Positions 8,807 through 18,110 of a stretch of DNA of 42,605 bases are shown piece by piece. Numbering within the stretch: position 1 is the stretch's first letter; each line of letters opens with the position of its first letter. This DNA is from Candidatus Heimdallarchaeota archaeon LC_2. GTDB lineage: Archaea; Asgardarchaeota; Heimdallarchaeia; Heimdallarchaeales; Kariarchaeaceae. Both the position numbers and the translations under genes were made by a program. A model generated the notes under the pieces. It was given only the letters and a program-made list of their open reading frames with translations. It did no database searches and was not told where the DNA came from. The stretch is from positions 1 through 42,605 of the forward strand of contig MDVR01000054.1 of the NCBI GenBank assembly GCA_001940725.1. The letters run 5' to 3'.

Positions 8807-9610
8807 TCAATCCTCATCATTCTTATCGGTTGATGGATCAATAGAATAAATTAATCCTTTTGGACCCATTCGAGTCTTCACAATCGATGACTGCTCTCTA
8901 AGTTTTCGTTTGGCTATCCGCTGATTCAATGTTTCCGATGGAAAAGGTCGATGGCTGAATGGCTCATTATTACTCTTTCTTATTTTTGGGGAATTATTCC
9001 ATATATTTGTTCTCTTAATCTTTGTACTGCTTGATTCATCTTGAAATCCGTCAAATATCAGTGGTATCGCCAATCTGTTTTCACTAAAATCAAAGTTATT
9101 TATATTTGTGTTTAAGATTCCGAAATTGGTTGCCATCCTATGTATTTGACATCCTAATATATCCAATCTAGTCAGATTCAGATTTCTAAATAGACCTTGG
9201 GGTATCTCTGGTATTGAACTATCGCTGATTGATATTTGCTTGATTCCGTCCTTAATCGGCTGAAAGAAATCTTTATGCAATCGCCCAATTGATTTAGATT
9301 CTATTGTTACTCTTGTGATTTTATTGATATTTATAAGATCTGCAATTCCAGAGAGAACTTGGGGTATCAAATGCAAATCATTAGTTTTTGCAAATGTGAA
9401 GCTGAGTTCGTATTCATCCTTGGGCTCAAAACCAGATGGTCTGTTATCTGTAGGCTTGTATCCGGGGGATCGATGGGTATCAGAATAATTTAAAATAAAA
9501 CACCAATCGTCACGAGGGGATCCTGAGTAATTTGGTTCTAAGGTCATGATATTACCAAAATTCATTATTCGAAAGTTAATTTCAGTAGCTAATTCATTTA
9601 CTTCGTCCAC
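8807..9610 (-). CDS. LRR-like protein, paralogue of 1404-2282
   Basis: The 267-residue protein has no signal or membrane segment. It shares with the 1404-2282 product the N-terminal EINFRIMNF helix, DDWCF, FEPKDEYELSF, NDLHLIPQ, IADLININKI and the LRR-like run IPQGLFRNLNLTRLDILGC. It also shares a basic, then acidic, C-terminal region containing PKG. The start is GTG 9610, which aligns with the paralogue's start and is therefore preferred over later ATGs. Its first 80 bases lie inside the 486-bp tandem triplication, so its promoter and 5' end exist in two further copies to the right. The function is unknown; LRR folds suggest binding to a partner protein. Confidence 0.75.
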   Translation of the reverse strand: MDEVNELATEINFRIMNFGNIMTLEPNYSGSPRDDWCFILNYSDTHRSPGYKPTDNRPSGFEPKDEYELSFTFAKTNDLHLIPQVLSGIADLININKITRVTIESKSIGRLHKDFFQPIKDGIKQISISDSSIPEIPQGLFRNLNLTRLDILGCQIHRMATNFGILNTNINNFDFSENRLAIPLIFDGFQDESSSTKIKRTNIWNNSPKIRKSNNEPFSHRPFPSETLNQRIAKRKLREQSSIVKTRMGPKGLIYSIDPSTDKNDED

Positions 9611-9955
9611 AATATATTAGTTGGCGATCCTAGTATTAAATTATTCGTATCCCATATGGATTGGCACTAATATTGCATTGATCTGTGAAATTTTTCCAAA
9701 TAATGTCCGAATCCATACAAATTTACAGTATTCCTAATTAATTAGACGTATTATATTTAATTTCAAAAAAAAATGAAAAGAGCGGGTATTGGAATTATTT
9801 CGCTGATTCCAATCCAATTTGTTGCCTAATATAGGGTGAATTCGGTTCTGGTAGGGTCAGAATTGAGTCATATCCCTTTACAATAGTCCCTACGCCAATT
9901 TTCTCATTTTGACTTAAATTGTATCGTATATAATTTACACCCCGTGCATGATCTC

Positions 9956-10096
9956 CTAAGGAAAAATATCGATAAGCCATGAATATCGTTCCGGGAAGAA
10001 CCAAAATTGCTCCAATTTTGGTTCTAAGGTCATGATATTACCAAAATTCATTATTCGAAAGTTAATTTCAGTAGCTAATTCATTTACTTCGTCCAC
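9956..10096 (-). pseudogene. Truncated chimeric 5' copy of the LRR gene (unit 2)
   Basis: It starts at a GTG copied from the LRR gene and keeps 26 native residues up to MTLEP. It then runs across the repeat junction into the membrane-protein 3' sequence in another frame and stops at TAG (46 aa in all). The copied upstream sequence could drive transcription. Translation is unlikely to matter. Confidence 0.6.
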
Positions 10097-10441
10097 AATA
10101 TATTAGTTGGCGATCCTAGTATTAAATTATTCGTATCCCATATGGATTGGCACTAATATTGCATTGATCTGTGAAATTTTTCCAAATAATGTCCGAATCC
10201 ATACAAATTTACAGTATTCCTAATTAATTAGACGTATTATATTTAATTTCAAAAAAAAATGAAAAGAGCGGGTATTGGAATTATTTCGCTGATTCCAATC
10301 CAATTTGTTGCCTAATATAGGGTGAATTCGGTTCTGGTAGGGTCAGAATTGAGTCATATCCCTTTACAATAGTCCCTACGCCAATTTTCTCATTTTGACT
10401 TAAATTGTATCGTATATAATTTACACCCCGTGCATGATCTC

Positions 10442-10582
10442 CTAAGGAAAAATATCGATAAGCCATGAATATCGTTCCGGGAAGAACCAAAATTGCTCCA
10501 ATTTTGGTTCTAAGGTCATGATATTACCAAAATTCATTATTCGAAAGTTAATTTCAGTAGCTAATTCATTTACTTCGTCCAC
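10442..10582 (-). pseudogene. Truncated chimeric 5' copy of the LRR gene (unit 3)
   Basis: This is identical to the copy at 9956-10096, shifted by 486 bp. It arises from the third repeat unit and ends within the true 3' part of neighbouring membrane-protein sequence. Confidence 0.6.
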
Positions 10583-10766
10583 AATATATTAGTTGGCGAT
10601 CCTAGTATTAAATTATTCGTATCCCATATGGATTGGCACTAATATTGCATTGATCTGTGAAATTTTTCCAAATAATGTCCGAATCCATACAAATTTACAG
10701 TATTCCTAATTAATTAGACGTATTATATTTAATTTCAAAAAAAAATGAAAAGAGCGGGTATTGGAA

Positions 10767-12374
10767 TTATTTCGCTGATTCCAATCCAATTTGTTGCCTA
10801 ATATAGGGTGAATTCGGTTCTGGTAGGGTCAGAATTGAGTCATATCCCTTTACAATAGTCCCTACGCCAATTTTCTCATTTTGACTTAAATTGTATCGTA
10901 TATAATTTACACCCCGTGCATGATCTCCTAAGGAAAAATATCGATAAGCCATGAATATCGTTCCGGGAAGAACCAAAATTGCTCCAATTAATATCATGAT
11001 TAAAACAATAATATACACATCTACTGTAGAAACGTCTTTACCAACAAGTTGTCTGGTTATGGAGGATAAGCCAGTAAATGTTGAGATTCCCAAAAATAAT
11101 CCAAAGATCCTGTTGATGGTTTGTCCTAAATCTTCAACACTTGAAATTTCCTTCTGTTCAGCCCCTCCATAATCATCTTCCCATACCGTACGTTTAAGTT
11201 CTGAATCTTTAAGAACCCAAATTAATGGTAATACAAACGTAATAAACAAGGGTAATATTATAATTGCATAAACAACTAAAGAACCATCTAAGAAAGTATC
11301 ACTAAAACCTAGTAAGAAATCTTTAACGTCAATTGCGTCTCCTTCTACTTCAGGTTCTACATTCTTAATTAATTGTGAAAAAATAAAAGATATTGCTGCA
11401 AGTGGTAAAAGAATTATGGTATAGAGTCTCCCACCTTTGAATATTTCATAAAATCCATTTTTATGACTCATATCTAATACTCTTGAATTATGCTCAAAAT
11501 AATAATCACCATTTAGAAAAGGAATGTAACTTACTGATTTGCTGGTCATAGTCATTACGAGTGACTCAGCAAATGATGTGGTGACAAATCTAGTGATTCT
11601 TCTTTTTCTTGTCATTGTCAAAAGCATATAAGGTATCATCCCAATGTATCCCCATATAAATGCAATTCCTGCTGTAGCAGAAATTACTTTATTTACATCA
11701 TCTTCAAGTACCAATCCTATAAACCCAAGGAAAATCAAAATGAATAAGAGTGGAGTTAATATCAGAAATAGATAAGCATTGAATCTAGTTCTACGAGATG
11801 GAGGATAAAAATGTAAAAATTGATTTTGATCTAGGTATTTCAGCTCTTTATCCTTTTCTATCCTTTCTTTCTCAATTTTCGCCATTTCTTTTTTATCAAC
11901 AAATTTAGAAAGATCTTCATCAAAATATTCGGACCTTGGTAATAATGCGAATTTAAATGCAAATCGCAGTAAGGTTTTTCGATAGATGATGATTATTATT
12001 GCGGGGATGACAAGTACGGTACTTGCGTAGACGAAAAATAATAGTATCCCTAATATCGGACCACCAAATAGAAGAAACCATTCCATCCTAAATTGGTGAG
12101 TATTTTTCTTTGATGTTCGTATACCAAATGTCCACGTCACGAGTACGTAAATTAGTCTTGTTAAAAATTTAGAACTTTCATTAACCTCTTTCCTTGAACG
12201 CATCACAATTATTACAGTTATAAGATATAAAATAAAGTAAAGTCCAGCCAATGTTGCAATTAACACAGCATGAAGAAGCAATAACAAGAGTGGTAAAATT
12301 GGTAAAGTTAAAACTCCATAACTTCGAAAAGTTATACTAGTTTGATCGTATTCCTTACCATCCAAATAAGCCAT
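10767..12374 (-). CDS. Multi-pass membrane protein of unknown function
   Basis: The 535-residue protein has about nine hydrophobic segments. They cluster at roughly 20-60, 95-140, 200-265, 320-345 and 370-395, with two more in the last 130 residues (near 430-450 and 460-480). A charged loop rich in Lys and Glu (KEMAKIEKERIEKDKELK) lies near 165-180. No transporter or enzyme signature is evident to me. The C-terminal 74 codons are inside the tandem triplication, so two truncated 3' copies exist at 9795-10016 and 10281-10502. They lack their own gene starts and are not separate genes. The 170 bases separating it from hppA upstream make its own promoter likely. It may be lineage-specific. Confidence 0.75.
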   Translation of the reverse strand: MAYLDGKEYDQTSITFRSYGVLTLPILPLLLLLLHAVLIATLAGLYFILYLITVIIVMRSRKEVNESSKFLTRLIYVLVTWTFGIRTSKKNTHQFRMEWFLLFGGPILGILLFFVYASTVLVIPAIIIIIYRKTLLRFAFKFALLPRSEYFDEDLSKFVDKKEMAKIEKERIEKDKELKYLDQNQFLHFYPPSRRTRFNAYLFLILTPLLFILIFLGFIGLVLEDDVNKVISATAGIAFIWGYIGMIPYMLLTMTRKRRITRFVTTSFAESLVMTMTSKSVSYIPFLNGDYYFEHNSRVLDMSHKNGFYEIFKGGRLYTIILLPLAAISFIFSQLIKNVEPEVEGDAIDVKDFLLGFSDTFLDGSLVVYAIIILPLFITFVLPLIWVLKDSELKRTVWEDDYGGAEQKEISSVEDLGQTINRIFGLFLGISTFTGLSSITRQLVGKDVSTVDVYIIVLIMILIGAILVLPGTIFMAYRYFSLGDHARGVNYIRYNLSQNEKIGVGTIVKGYDSILTLPEPNSPYIRQQIGLESAK

Positions 12375-12544
12375 ATTTATGGGAAGTCTTTAAAATTTCA
12401 AAAGGGTTTTTGATCATATTTCTTATTTTGTGCATTTGTTGTAAAATATGCATGTCTATAAATTTAATTTGTATAAATTAATTTTGAATAATTATGTAAA
12501 TACGGTTTATGAAATTATATTTTAAACTTAAGTGACGTTCGAAT

Positions 12545-14770
12545 TTACAGGAACTTACTTTCTATGTTGTTATCGAAGGCAATGAATAACGGTAGCAGGG
12601 TAATTGCAATTGTATTCACTAATTTGATTAAAACATGAAGGCTAGGGCCTGCAGTATCCTTTGAAGGGTCACCGACGGTATCCCCAATTATCGCTGCTTC
12701 ATGAGTAGCAGTACCTTTCCCTAATGGGTGGTCCTTTCCTCTTGCTTCAATTGTCTTCTTAGCATTATCCCAAGCTCCACCGGCATTGTTTAATGTCATT
12801 CCTAATAGAATTCCAGAAACAGTAGCACCAATTAAGAAGGCAGCCAGTGATAATGGTCCTAATATAAATCCAACAGCTATTGGAGTAATGATAACTAGGA
12901 TTGAAGGTGCAACCATCTCTTTGAGAGCTGCTTGTGTGCTAACATCAACACAAGCTGCATAATCTGGATCCATTTCTCGGGCCATAATTGCTTCCCCATT
13001 TTCTGCGAATTGTCTTCTAATCTCAGTAATCATTTTGTTCGCTGCTCGACCCACTGCACCCATTGACATTGAACTAAATACAAAAGGTAATAGAGCTCCT
13101 ATGAATAAACCACCTAAAATGGTGGGATTCGCGAGATTAATTGATGGTAATTTATCTAAATCAAGTTCTTGGACATAATCTTGAAGATAGGCTTGGAACA
13201 ACAGAAGAGCCGCCAAGCCTGCCGATGTCATACCATACCCCTTAGCAAGTGCTTTGGTTGTATTCCCAACCATATCAAGACTATCAATAATTTCTCTAAC
13301 ATCCTCACCGACTTCTCCCATTACTGCAATACCGCCCGATTGATCTGCGATAGGACCATATCCATCCATTGCTAGAATTATTGGAGTTACACTTAGCATT
13401 GCCATTGTGGCGATGGTAGATGCATATATTCCCCAAAGATGTTGATATCCAATAGCCAAAACTGCACTATTATTTGAATTTCGCATAGCTACTGCAAATT
13501 TTTGATCCGATGATCCAAAATTGTATCCTAACCAGTATGAAGAGATTACAGCAATAACAATCCCCATTAAAGGGATCCATGTTGATCTCATACCTACTGA
13601 AAGCCCTGTAATAATATTTGTAGCTGCACCAGTTTCTGAAGAATCAACAATTTCCAGAACGGGTTTGTTATCTCCAGTATAATAATCTGTAGCAATCAAG
13701 GTTACAACTGCTAAAATAATTCCGATAGCAGAAGCCAAAATCAATTCTAGGATGCCATCAAACAGTAAAAAGATTAACCCTGCAAATACGACAAATGAAA
13801 AGAGAGATGTAGCATAAAATGCATTAGTCAATGGTTTCATTGCATTTTCTTCATTTTCATCTTTTAACTTAACCATACCTGCTGTTAAAATGGTTCCTAA
13901 CATGGATAATCCTCTTGCCACTAATGGGAATAGAATAAAAGCCATTGCAGTAGTTTCATCAACACCTGGTGTATCAATTAAAATTGTATAGAATAAGAGA
14001 CCAACAATCATACCACCAATAGTTTCACCAGAAATAGATTCAAATAAATCTGCACCTCTTCCAGCACAATCTCCAACTGCATCTCCAACATTATCTGCAA
14101 TTACACCCGGATTTCTGGCATCATCTTCAGGAATACCTGCCTCTAATTTACCGACTAGATCTGCACCTACATCTGCTGATTTTGTGAAAATACCACCACC
14201 AAGTTGTGCAAATAGAGCTGCAAATGAAGCACCCATACCAAATGAGATAATTGAAGATGGTTCAGGGGATTCATTACCAATTGAATAAAGTGCAAATAAT
14301 AAAGATATTCCAAGAATACTTAGTGCAACAACAAGTAATCCCATCACAAGTCCACCTTTATATGCTGTTTCAAGTGCTGCAGACCGACTTTTGGTTGCCG
14401 ATTGGGTTGTTCTTGAATTAGTTTCTGCAGCCATCAACATTGAAATTGCACCTGCTAATAGAGATGCACTTGAACCTAATATGAAGGCAAATGCAGAGTA
14501 TGGTACAAATGTTTCACTATGAATTACATCAAGTGAAATGTAAACTAATACTGTTAGTGCAGCACCAAAAATTAAGATAGTGCGATACTGACGCCTTATG
14601 AATGCTTTTGACCCTTCCATTATTGCATCTTGGACTTTCATCATTTTGTCAGTCCCTCGATCTAATGCCATAACTTCTTGATATGCTCGATATGCAAAAT
14701 AAATTGCAATCAGTGCAGTTACTGGAGCTATCCATAAAGTTTTCCAGAGTAATGCTTGACTAAATGCCAT
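12545..14770 (-). CDS. hppA: Membrane-bound proton-translocating pyrophosphatase (K+-independent type)
   Basis: This 741-residue integral membrane protein couples PPi hydrolysis to cation pumping. It has the family's signature blocks in order: GGGIFTKSADVGADLVGKLE, then GIPEDDARNPGVIADNVGDA with CAGRGADLFES, then GNTTKALAKGY, then GGAWDNAKK, and GDTVGDPSKDTAGPSLHVLIK near the C-terminus. These include the Asp/Lys residues that bind Mg-PPi. In GNTTK the lysine is the mark of K+-independent H+-PPases (K+-dependent ones have Ala), so proton pumping without potassium is expected. Around 15-16 hydrophobic segments match the usual topology. One oddity is DNVGDAVGD, where most members have DNVGDNVGD. 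A TATA-like box and an AGAGG ribosome site precede the ATG at 14770. Confidence 0.97.
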   Translation of the reverse strand: MAFSQALLWKTLWIAPVTALIAIYFAYRAYQEVMALDRGTDKMMKVQDAIMEGSKAFIRRQYRTILIFGAALTVLVYISLDVIHSETFVPYSAFAFILGSSASLLAGAISMLMAAETNSRTTQSATKSRSAALETAYKGGLVMGLLVVALSILGISLLFALYSIGNESPEPSSIISFGMGASFAALFAQLGGGIFTKSADVGADLVGKLEAGIPEDDARNPGVIADNVGDAVGDCAGRGADLFESISGETIGGMIVGLLFYTILIDTPGVDETTAMAFILFPLVARGLSMLGTILTAGMVKLKDENEENAMKPLTNAFYATSLFSFVVFAGLIFLLFDGILELILASAIGIILAVVTLIATDYYTGDNKPVLEIVDSSETGAATNIITGLSVGMRSTWIPLMGIVIAVISSYWLGYNFGSSDQKFAVAMRNSNNSAVLAIGYQHLWGIYASTIATMAMLSVTPIILAMDGYGPIADQSGGIAVMGEVGEDVREIIDSLDMVGNTTKALAKGYGMTSAGLAALLLFQAYLQDYVQELDLDKLPSINLANPTILGGLFIGALLPFVFSSMSMGAVGRAANKMITEIRRQFAENGEAIMAREMDPDYAACVDVSTQAALKEMVAPSILVIITPIAVGFILGPLSLAAFLIGATVSGILLGMTLNNAGGAWDNAKKTIEARGKDHPLGKGTATHEAAIIGDTVGDPSKDTAGPSLHVLIKLVNTIAITLLPLFIAFDNNIESKFL

Positions 14771-14808
14771 TGTTATTTCCTCTTATTATGAAATTGTGTG
14801 TAAACACG

Positions 14809-14818
14809 ATTTATATTT
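14809..14818 (-). promoter_or_regulatory. TATA-like box of hppA
   Basis: AAATATAAAT on the minus strand is centred about 43 bases before the ATG. This predicts a transcript start near 14787 and a short leader that still contains the AGAGG ribosome-binding sequence at about 14780-14784. Confidence 0.45.
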
Positions 14819-14925
14819 GTCAGTTAGAAAAGCACATTTAAGGGATGAGAAAGTTGACTGAGTAAATTAACTTTCAGTACACAATTGTTTTCTTTAAACT
14901 TTTATTAAAATTGAATTTAACTGAT

Positions 14926-15273
14926 TCAAGCTGGAATGGGAAATTTTTTATTTGCGAGCTTGAAATGGTTTTGCTGTAAAAGCAATATTGGAATTAATTC
15001 AAATACTGCAAATAAATAAAATGGTCCCTTACCGCTACCAACCGCATTTTGAGTTAGTATCAGAAAGATACTATTAAGAATTGCTTCAACCATTATTGTT
15101 CGATAGAACCATATTGGTATTTTGTTCGCTCTTCTACTTGAATGTAAAAGAAAAGGTAGAGCTAAAACAGCAAATATCAGATGAATTACAATTAACCATA
15201 AATTTGTTTCAGCTTCCGAATTATTAACAAGAGTACTAATCGAACCTATAATAATGAATATAGTTCCAAACAT
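14926..15273 (-). CDS. Small membrane protein (115 aa), unknown
   Basis: Four hydrophobic segments fill most of the protein. Short basic loops (SSRRANK) lie between them, and the C-terminal tail is KLANKKFPIPA. No family is recognised. The same-strand neighbour downstream is hppA (155 bp away) and upstream is a GT2 glycosyltransferase (56 bp away). It could be co-transcribed with the glycosyltransferase and act with it at the membrane, but that is speculation from spacing. Confidence 0.65.
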   Translation of the reverse strand: MFGTIFIIIGSISTLVNNSEAETNLWLIVIHLIFAVLALPFLLHSSRRANKIPIWFYRTIMVEAILNSIFLILTQNAVGSGKGPFYLFAVFELIPILLLQQNHFKLANKKFPIPA

Positions 15274-15329
15274 ATTAGTATAAATTATGATCTAATGCCA
15301 AATATAGTTACTATAATTTAATAATTAAT

Positions 15330-16097
15330 TCAATGTATTTTATATTTTGACGCCCTGTATTGTAATTTTGAATTAATACTTCGGAGGGTCCATGGTTTAA
15401 ATTTAAAGAAACCCTTAATCATAATTCCAGGGATTTTCCATGTGTCCATCAGTAGTGAAAATTTCGAAGTTCTTTCATGTCCATGATAAATACTCTCGAT
15501 TGAAACAACTTTAAAATCAAATCCTTTCAGATATGCGTCAATCAATATTTCTGTTTCTGCTTCATAACCATTAGAATAAAATTGGAGATGATTTGCAACC
15601 TCTCTATTATACGCTCTAAAACCATTTTGAGGGTCCTCCACATAGAAACCGTTGAATAAAATCCATAAACCAAATCTACTCAACATGTTCGATAATTTTC
15701 TGCTAAAAGGCATGTTATGTATCCATGCCTGTGTTCGAAATCTTGAGGCGATCACCACATCTGCTTGTTCCTTTACAAAGCAATTGCGAAATTTCTTAAT
15801 ATCCAAAGGATTATGCTGTCCGTCTCCATCCATAAATAGGATAACATCGTGTTTACTTTTACTAAAATACTTGAAACCAGTTTTTATTGCTTCTCCTTTT
15901 CCTAGATTTCTCGAATGTGAAATTACTCTCACGTTCTCTTTCATTGCTTCGTCTAATGTAGCATCTGTAGAACCATCGTTTATTACAATTAATTCATCAT
16001 TTAGGTTTAGATGTTTTTTGATTTGTTTTAATAATGGTCCAATATGCTTCTCTTCATTGAATGAAGGACATACAACAAGAAGTCTCAAATTTGCCAT
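15330..16097 (-). CDS. Family 2 glycosyltransferase (polyprenyl-phosphate sugar synthase-like)
   Basis: The 255-residue protein has the GT-A fold layout of GT2: VVCPSFNEEKHIGPLL at the N-terminus, the nucleotide-binding ELIVINDGSTDAT, then RNLGKGEAIKTGF, and FMDGDGQHNP containing the metal-binding DxD-type motif. DPQNGFRAYNR and GYEAETEILIDA follow. This order is typical of dolichyl-phosphate mannose/glucose synthases. These transfer a sugar from a nucleotide to a polyprenyl phosphate at the cytoplasmic face for protein glycosylation or lipid decoration. There is no C-terminal membrane pair, so it would be a soluble or peripheral DPM1-like enzyme. The N-glycosylation-rich surface protein at 2385-3626 shows that glycosylation may be relevant in this organism. 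The exact sugar is not predictable. Confidence 0.85.
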   Translation of the reverse strand: MANLRLLVVCPSFNEEKHIGPLLKQIKKHLNLNDELIVINDGSTDATLDEAMKENVRVISHSRNLGKGEAIKTGFKYFSKSKHDVILFMDGDGQHNPLDIKKFRNCFVKEQADVVIASRFRTQAWIHNMPFSRKLSNMLSRFGLWILFNGFYVEDPQNGFRAYNREVANHLQFYSNGYEAETEILIDAYLKGFDFKVVSIESIYHGHERTSKFSLLMDTWKIPGIMIKGFFKFKPWTLRSINSKLQYRASKYKIH

Positions 16098-16187
16098 TAT
16101 CCAAATTAAAAATTTAGTACAGTTTATTAAATGCCGTGAAGGTATTTAGTTTACGATTTCAAGATTTGTGTTATAGTAATCAAATAA

Positions 16188-17810
16188 TCATTCTAATTCT
16201 TGATTTACAATATTTAGGATTGCATTTTTTCTGCCTTCAACATTAGCTTCCAATTTTTCCATTTTGCTTGAAACCAAATCCTTGAATGCATCATCCTTTA
16301 TTGATAATAAATTAATTTTAACATTCAGTAACGCTCCTTTTACAGCTGCTTCAGCAAACAAAGCTGCAACTCCTGCATCGGTTATCGCATTCTTATTTCC
16401 TTTTTCAGCAACTATTTTGATGTATTTTAAAGCTTCAAAGCAATCTAATGCCACATCTAGCGGTACTTGGGTAGCATATTTAGAGGCATTCTGAATTTTC
16501 CTTGTTCGATAATCTGCATCATCCTTAGAAATTCTAAAAGCTTTCATTAGAGTGTTAAATGCATTGGTATCTTCATCAACAAATCCCTTTAGTCTTGTTT
16601 TTATCGATTCTAGTGAGTTTAAGGCTTCTATAAGTTCAAATTCAGATTTTTGATATTTCTCCCTTCCAATTGATAGATTCGCAACCATTGCCCCCAGAGA
16701 TGCAGCGAAGGCACCACCTGCTGCACTTACACTTCCTCCTCCAGGTGTAGGTTTATTTGAAGCAATATCATCAGTAAACTGATCAAGGCTAAGATCAACC
16801 AAATTTACATTATCTATCATTAATTCTATTATTTTTCTCTCAGGTATGAAAGGTTCTAAGTCACTGAATCCCATTCTTTCAATCACGATGTCAATCAATT
16901 TCTCCTGGTTAGTTTCCTCGGGTAAGTAAAATTTACCAGCCTCTAACACAGCTTCAATTGGGATAAGTCCTACAATTTCACTTCCGGTTACTTTCACACC
17001 ACGTTCTTCACTTAGTTTCTTTACCAATTCAAAAGCCTCATGCAGCTTAGTCTTATTTCTGAAATCTTGCACATTCATACTTACTTGGGTAAGCTTTCTT
17101 CCATCTCTTTCTAGTGGAAAACCCATTCCTTGTATTCCTTTTAGTTGACCTGGAACTCTTACTTTTTTACCATCCTTTTCAACTAGTTTTCCTGATTCTC
17201 TTACAAGTTCACCAACTTCTTTAGCAACTGAATTGTCCTCGGAGGCTAAGTTTACGTTATATGCAATTAGAAAATCACGAACTCCAATAACATAGGCACC
17301 CGATTTCGCAACAAATTTTACTTCCCCAAAATCCGGTTTCCATTCAGGTAACAGAATTTTTTCTGCTAATCCCTCATATTGTCCTTTTCGAATATTTGAG
17401 AGCAATTTTCTATCTTCACTTGTCGCAGCATCACCGTAAAGATAAGTAGGAACTTTTAGTTCACTTGCAACTCTTTCCGCAAGTGTTTTTGCAATTTGTA
17501 CACAATCTTCAATTGAAACATCTTTTACAGGAATAAAAGGTGTGACATCACAAGCGCTTAATCTAGGGTGTTCGCCTTTGTGTAATTGCATATCTATTAA
17601 TTCGGTTGCTTTAGCTAAAGCTTGAAATGCTGCTTCACCTACCTTATTGGGTGTTCCAACAAATGTAACGACTACTCGATTATAATCCCCATCAGGTTCA
17701 ACATTAAGTAATTTAACACCATTAACACTCTTAATTGCTTTTGATATTTCTTTTATGACGATTGCATCTGCCGTTGAGAAATTAGGGACACATTCCACAA
17801 TTTTATCCAT
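16188..17810 (-). CDS. ftcD: Bifunctional glutamate formiminotransferase / formimino-THF cyclodeaminase
   Basis: About 540 residues. The N-terminal domain (about 1-300) has KIVECVPNFS, the HKGEHPRLSACDVTPFIP block with the presumed catalytic histidine, and GLIP. It resembles the formiminotransferase that moves a formimino group from formiminoglutamate to tetrahydrofolate. The C-terminal domain (about 340-540) begins FTDDIASNKPTPGGGSVSAAGG, the cyclodeaminase signature, which releases ammonia and makes methenyl-THF. The fused order is the same as in mammalian FTCD. The frame continues 7 codons upstream to a TTG, but the ATG at 17810 begins right at MDKIVECVPNFS and is chosen. No other histidine-degradation gene is nearby. 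A role in one-carbon supply is therefore likely but unproven. Confidence 0.93.
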   Translation of the reverse strand: MDKIVECVPNFSTADAIVIKEISKAIKSVNGVKLLNVEPDGDYNRVVVTFVGTPNKVGEAAFQALAKATELIDMQLHKGEHPRLSACDVTPFIPVKDVSIEDCVQIAKTLAERVASELKVPTYLYGDAATSEDRKLLSNIRKGQYEGLAEKILLPEWKPDFGEVKFVAKSGAYVIGVRDFLIAYNVNLASEDNSVAKEVGELVRESGKLVEKDGKKVRVPGQLKGIQGMGFPLERDGRKLTQVSMNVQDFRNKTKLHEAFELVKKLSEERGVKVTGSEIVGLIPIEAVLEAGKFYLPEETNQEKLIDIVIERMGFSDLEPFIPERKIIELMIDNVNLVDLSLDQFTDDIASNKPTPGGGSVSAAGGAFAASLGAMVANLSIGREKYQKSEFELIEALNSLESIKTRLKGFVDEDTNAFNTLMKAFRISKDDADYRTRKIQNASKYATQVPLDVALDCFEALKYIKIVAEKGNKNAITDAGVAALFAEAAVKGALLNVKINLLSIKDDAFKDLVSSKMEKLEANVEGRKNAILNIVNQELE

Positions 17811-18110
17811 TCTGTACTCATAGATTTTCAATTCAATTCAGTTCAAATATTGATCGATTTGTTACGAGTTAAAAATAATAATTAACCATTTGCAAGAATT
17901 CGATAATTTAATTTGTCACTTTTTTTTCACTACTTTTTATCCTATTAACCTAAATTTTTTTTAAGCTATAATATCAAAATACATCGGATATATAGTTGTG
18001 TGAGTAAATATCGTAACAATACTGTGAAAAATCGACCGATCGATTCTCTTTCTACATAACTGTTGATGTACTAATACCATTTACCAGATTCTTTAGCAAA
18101 AGGATTTAGT
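17811..18110. other. 300-bp intergenic region, no gene seen
   Basis: It is AT-rich, with oligo-T/A runs near 17927-17965 that could serve as transcription end signals for the phoU-like gene or as promoter elements for ftcD. A CGACCGATCGAT near-palindrome is at about 18034-18045. No open frame is supported. Confidence 0.4.

Larger units (their letters stand above)
9531..10988. repeat. Exact tandem triplication of a 486-bp unit
   Basis: The three units run 9531-10016, 10017-10502 and 10503-10988 and appear identical by inspection. Each contains the last 222 bp of the membrane-protein gene (10767-12374), the intergenic region, and the first 80 bp of the LRR gene (8807-9610). The match breaks at 9530/10016 on the left and 10990/10018 on the right. 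The junctions read AATT|TTGG with only 1-2 bases of shared sequence. The identity points to a very recent duplication or an assembly error. Confidence 0.95.

Noticed and set aside
9795..10490. Two identical 69-residue frames (9795-10004 and 10281-10490) that look like small membrane-protein genes
   Set aside because: They are only the 3' end of the membrane-protein gene copied by the triplication, without their own promoter or start.
9531..10988. Periodic identical repeats as a possible CRISPR array
   Set aside because: The unit is 486 bp, holds gene ends and has no short repeat-spacer structure.
15652..16149. 165-residue plus-strand frame
   Set aside because: It is fully antisense to the GT2 glycosyltransferase, which has clear motifs.
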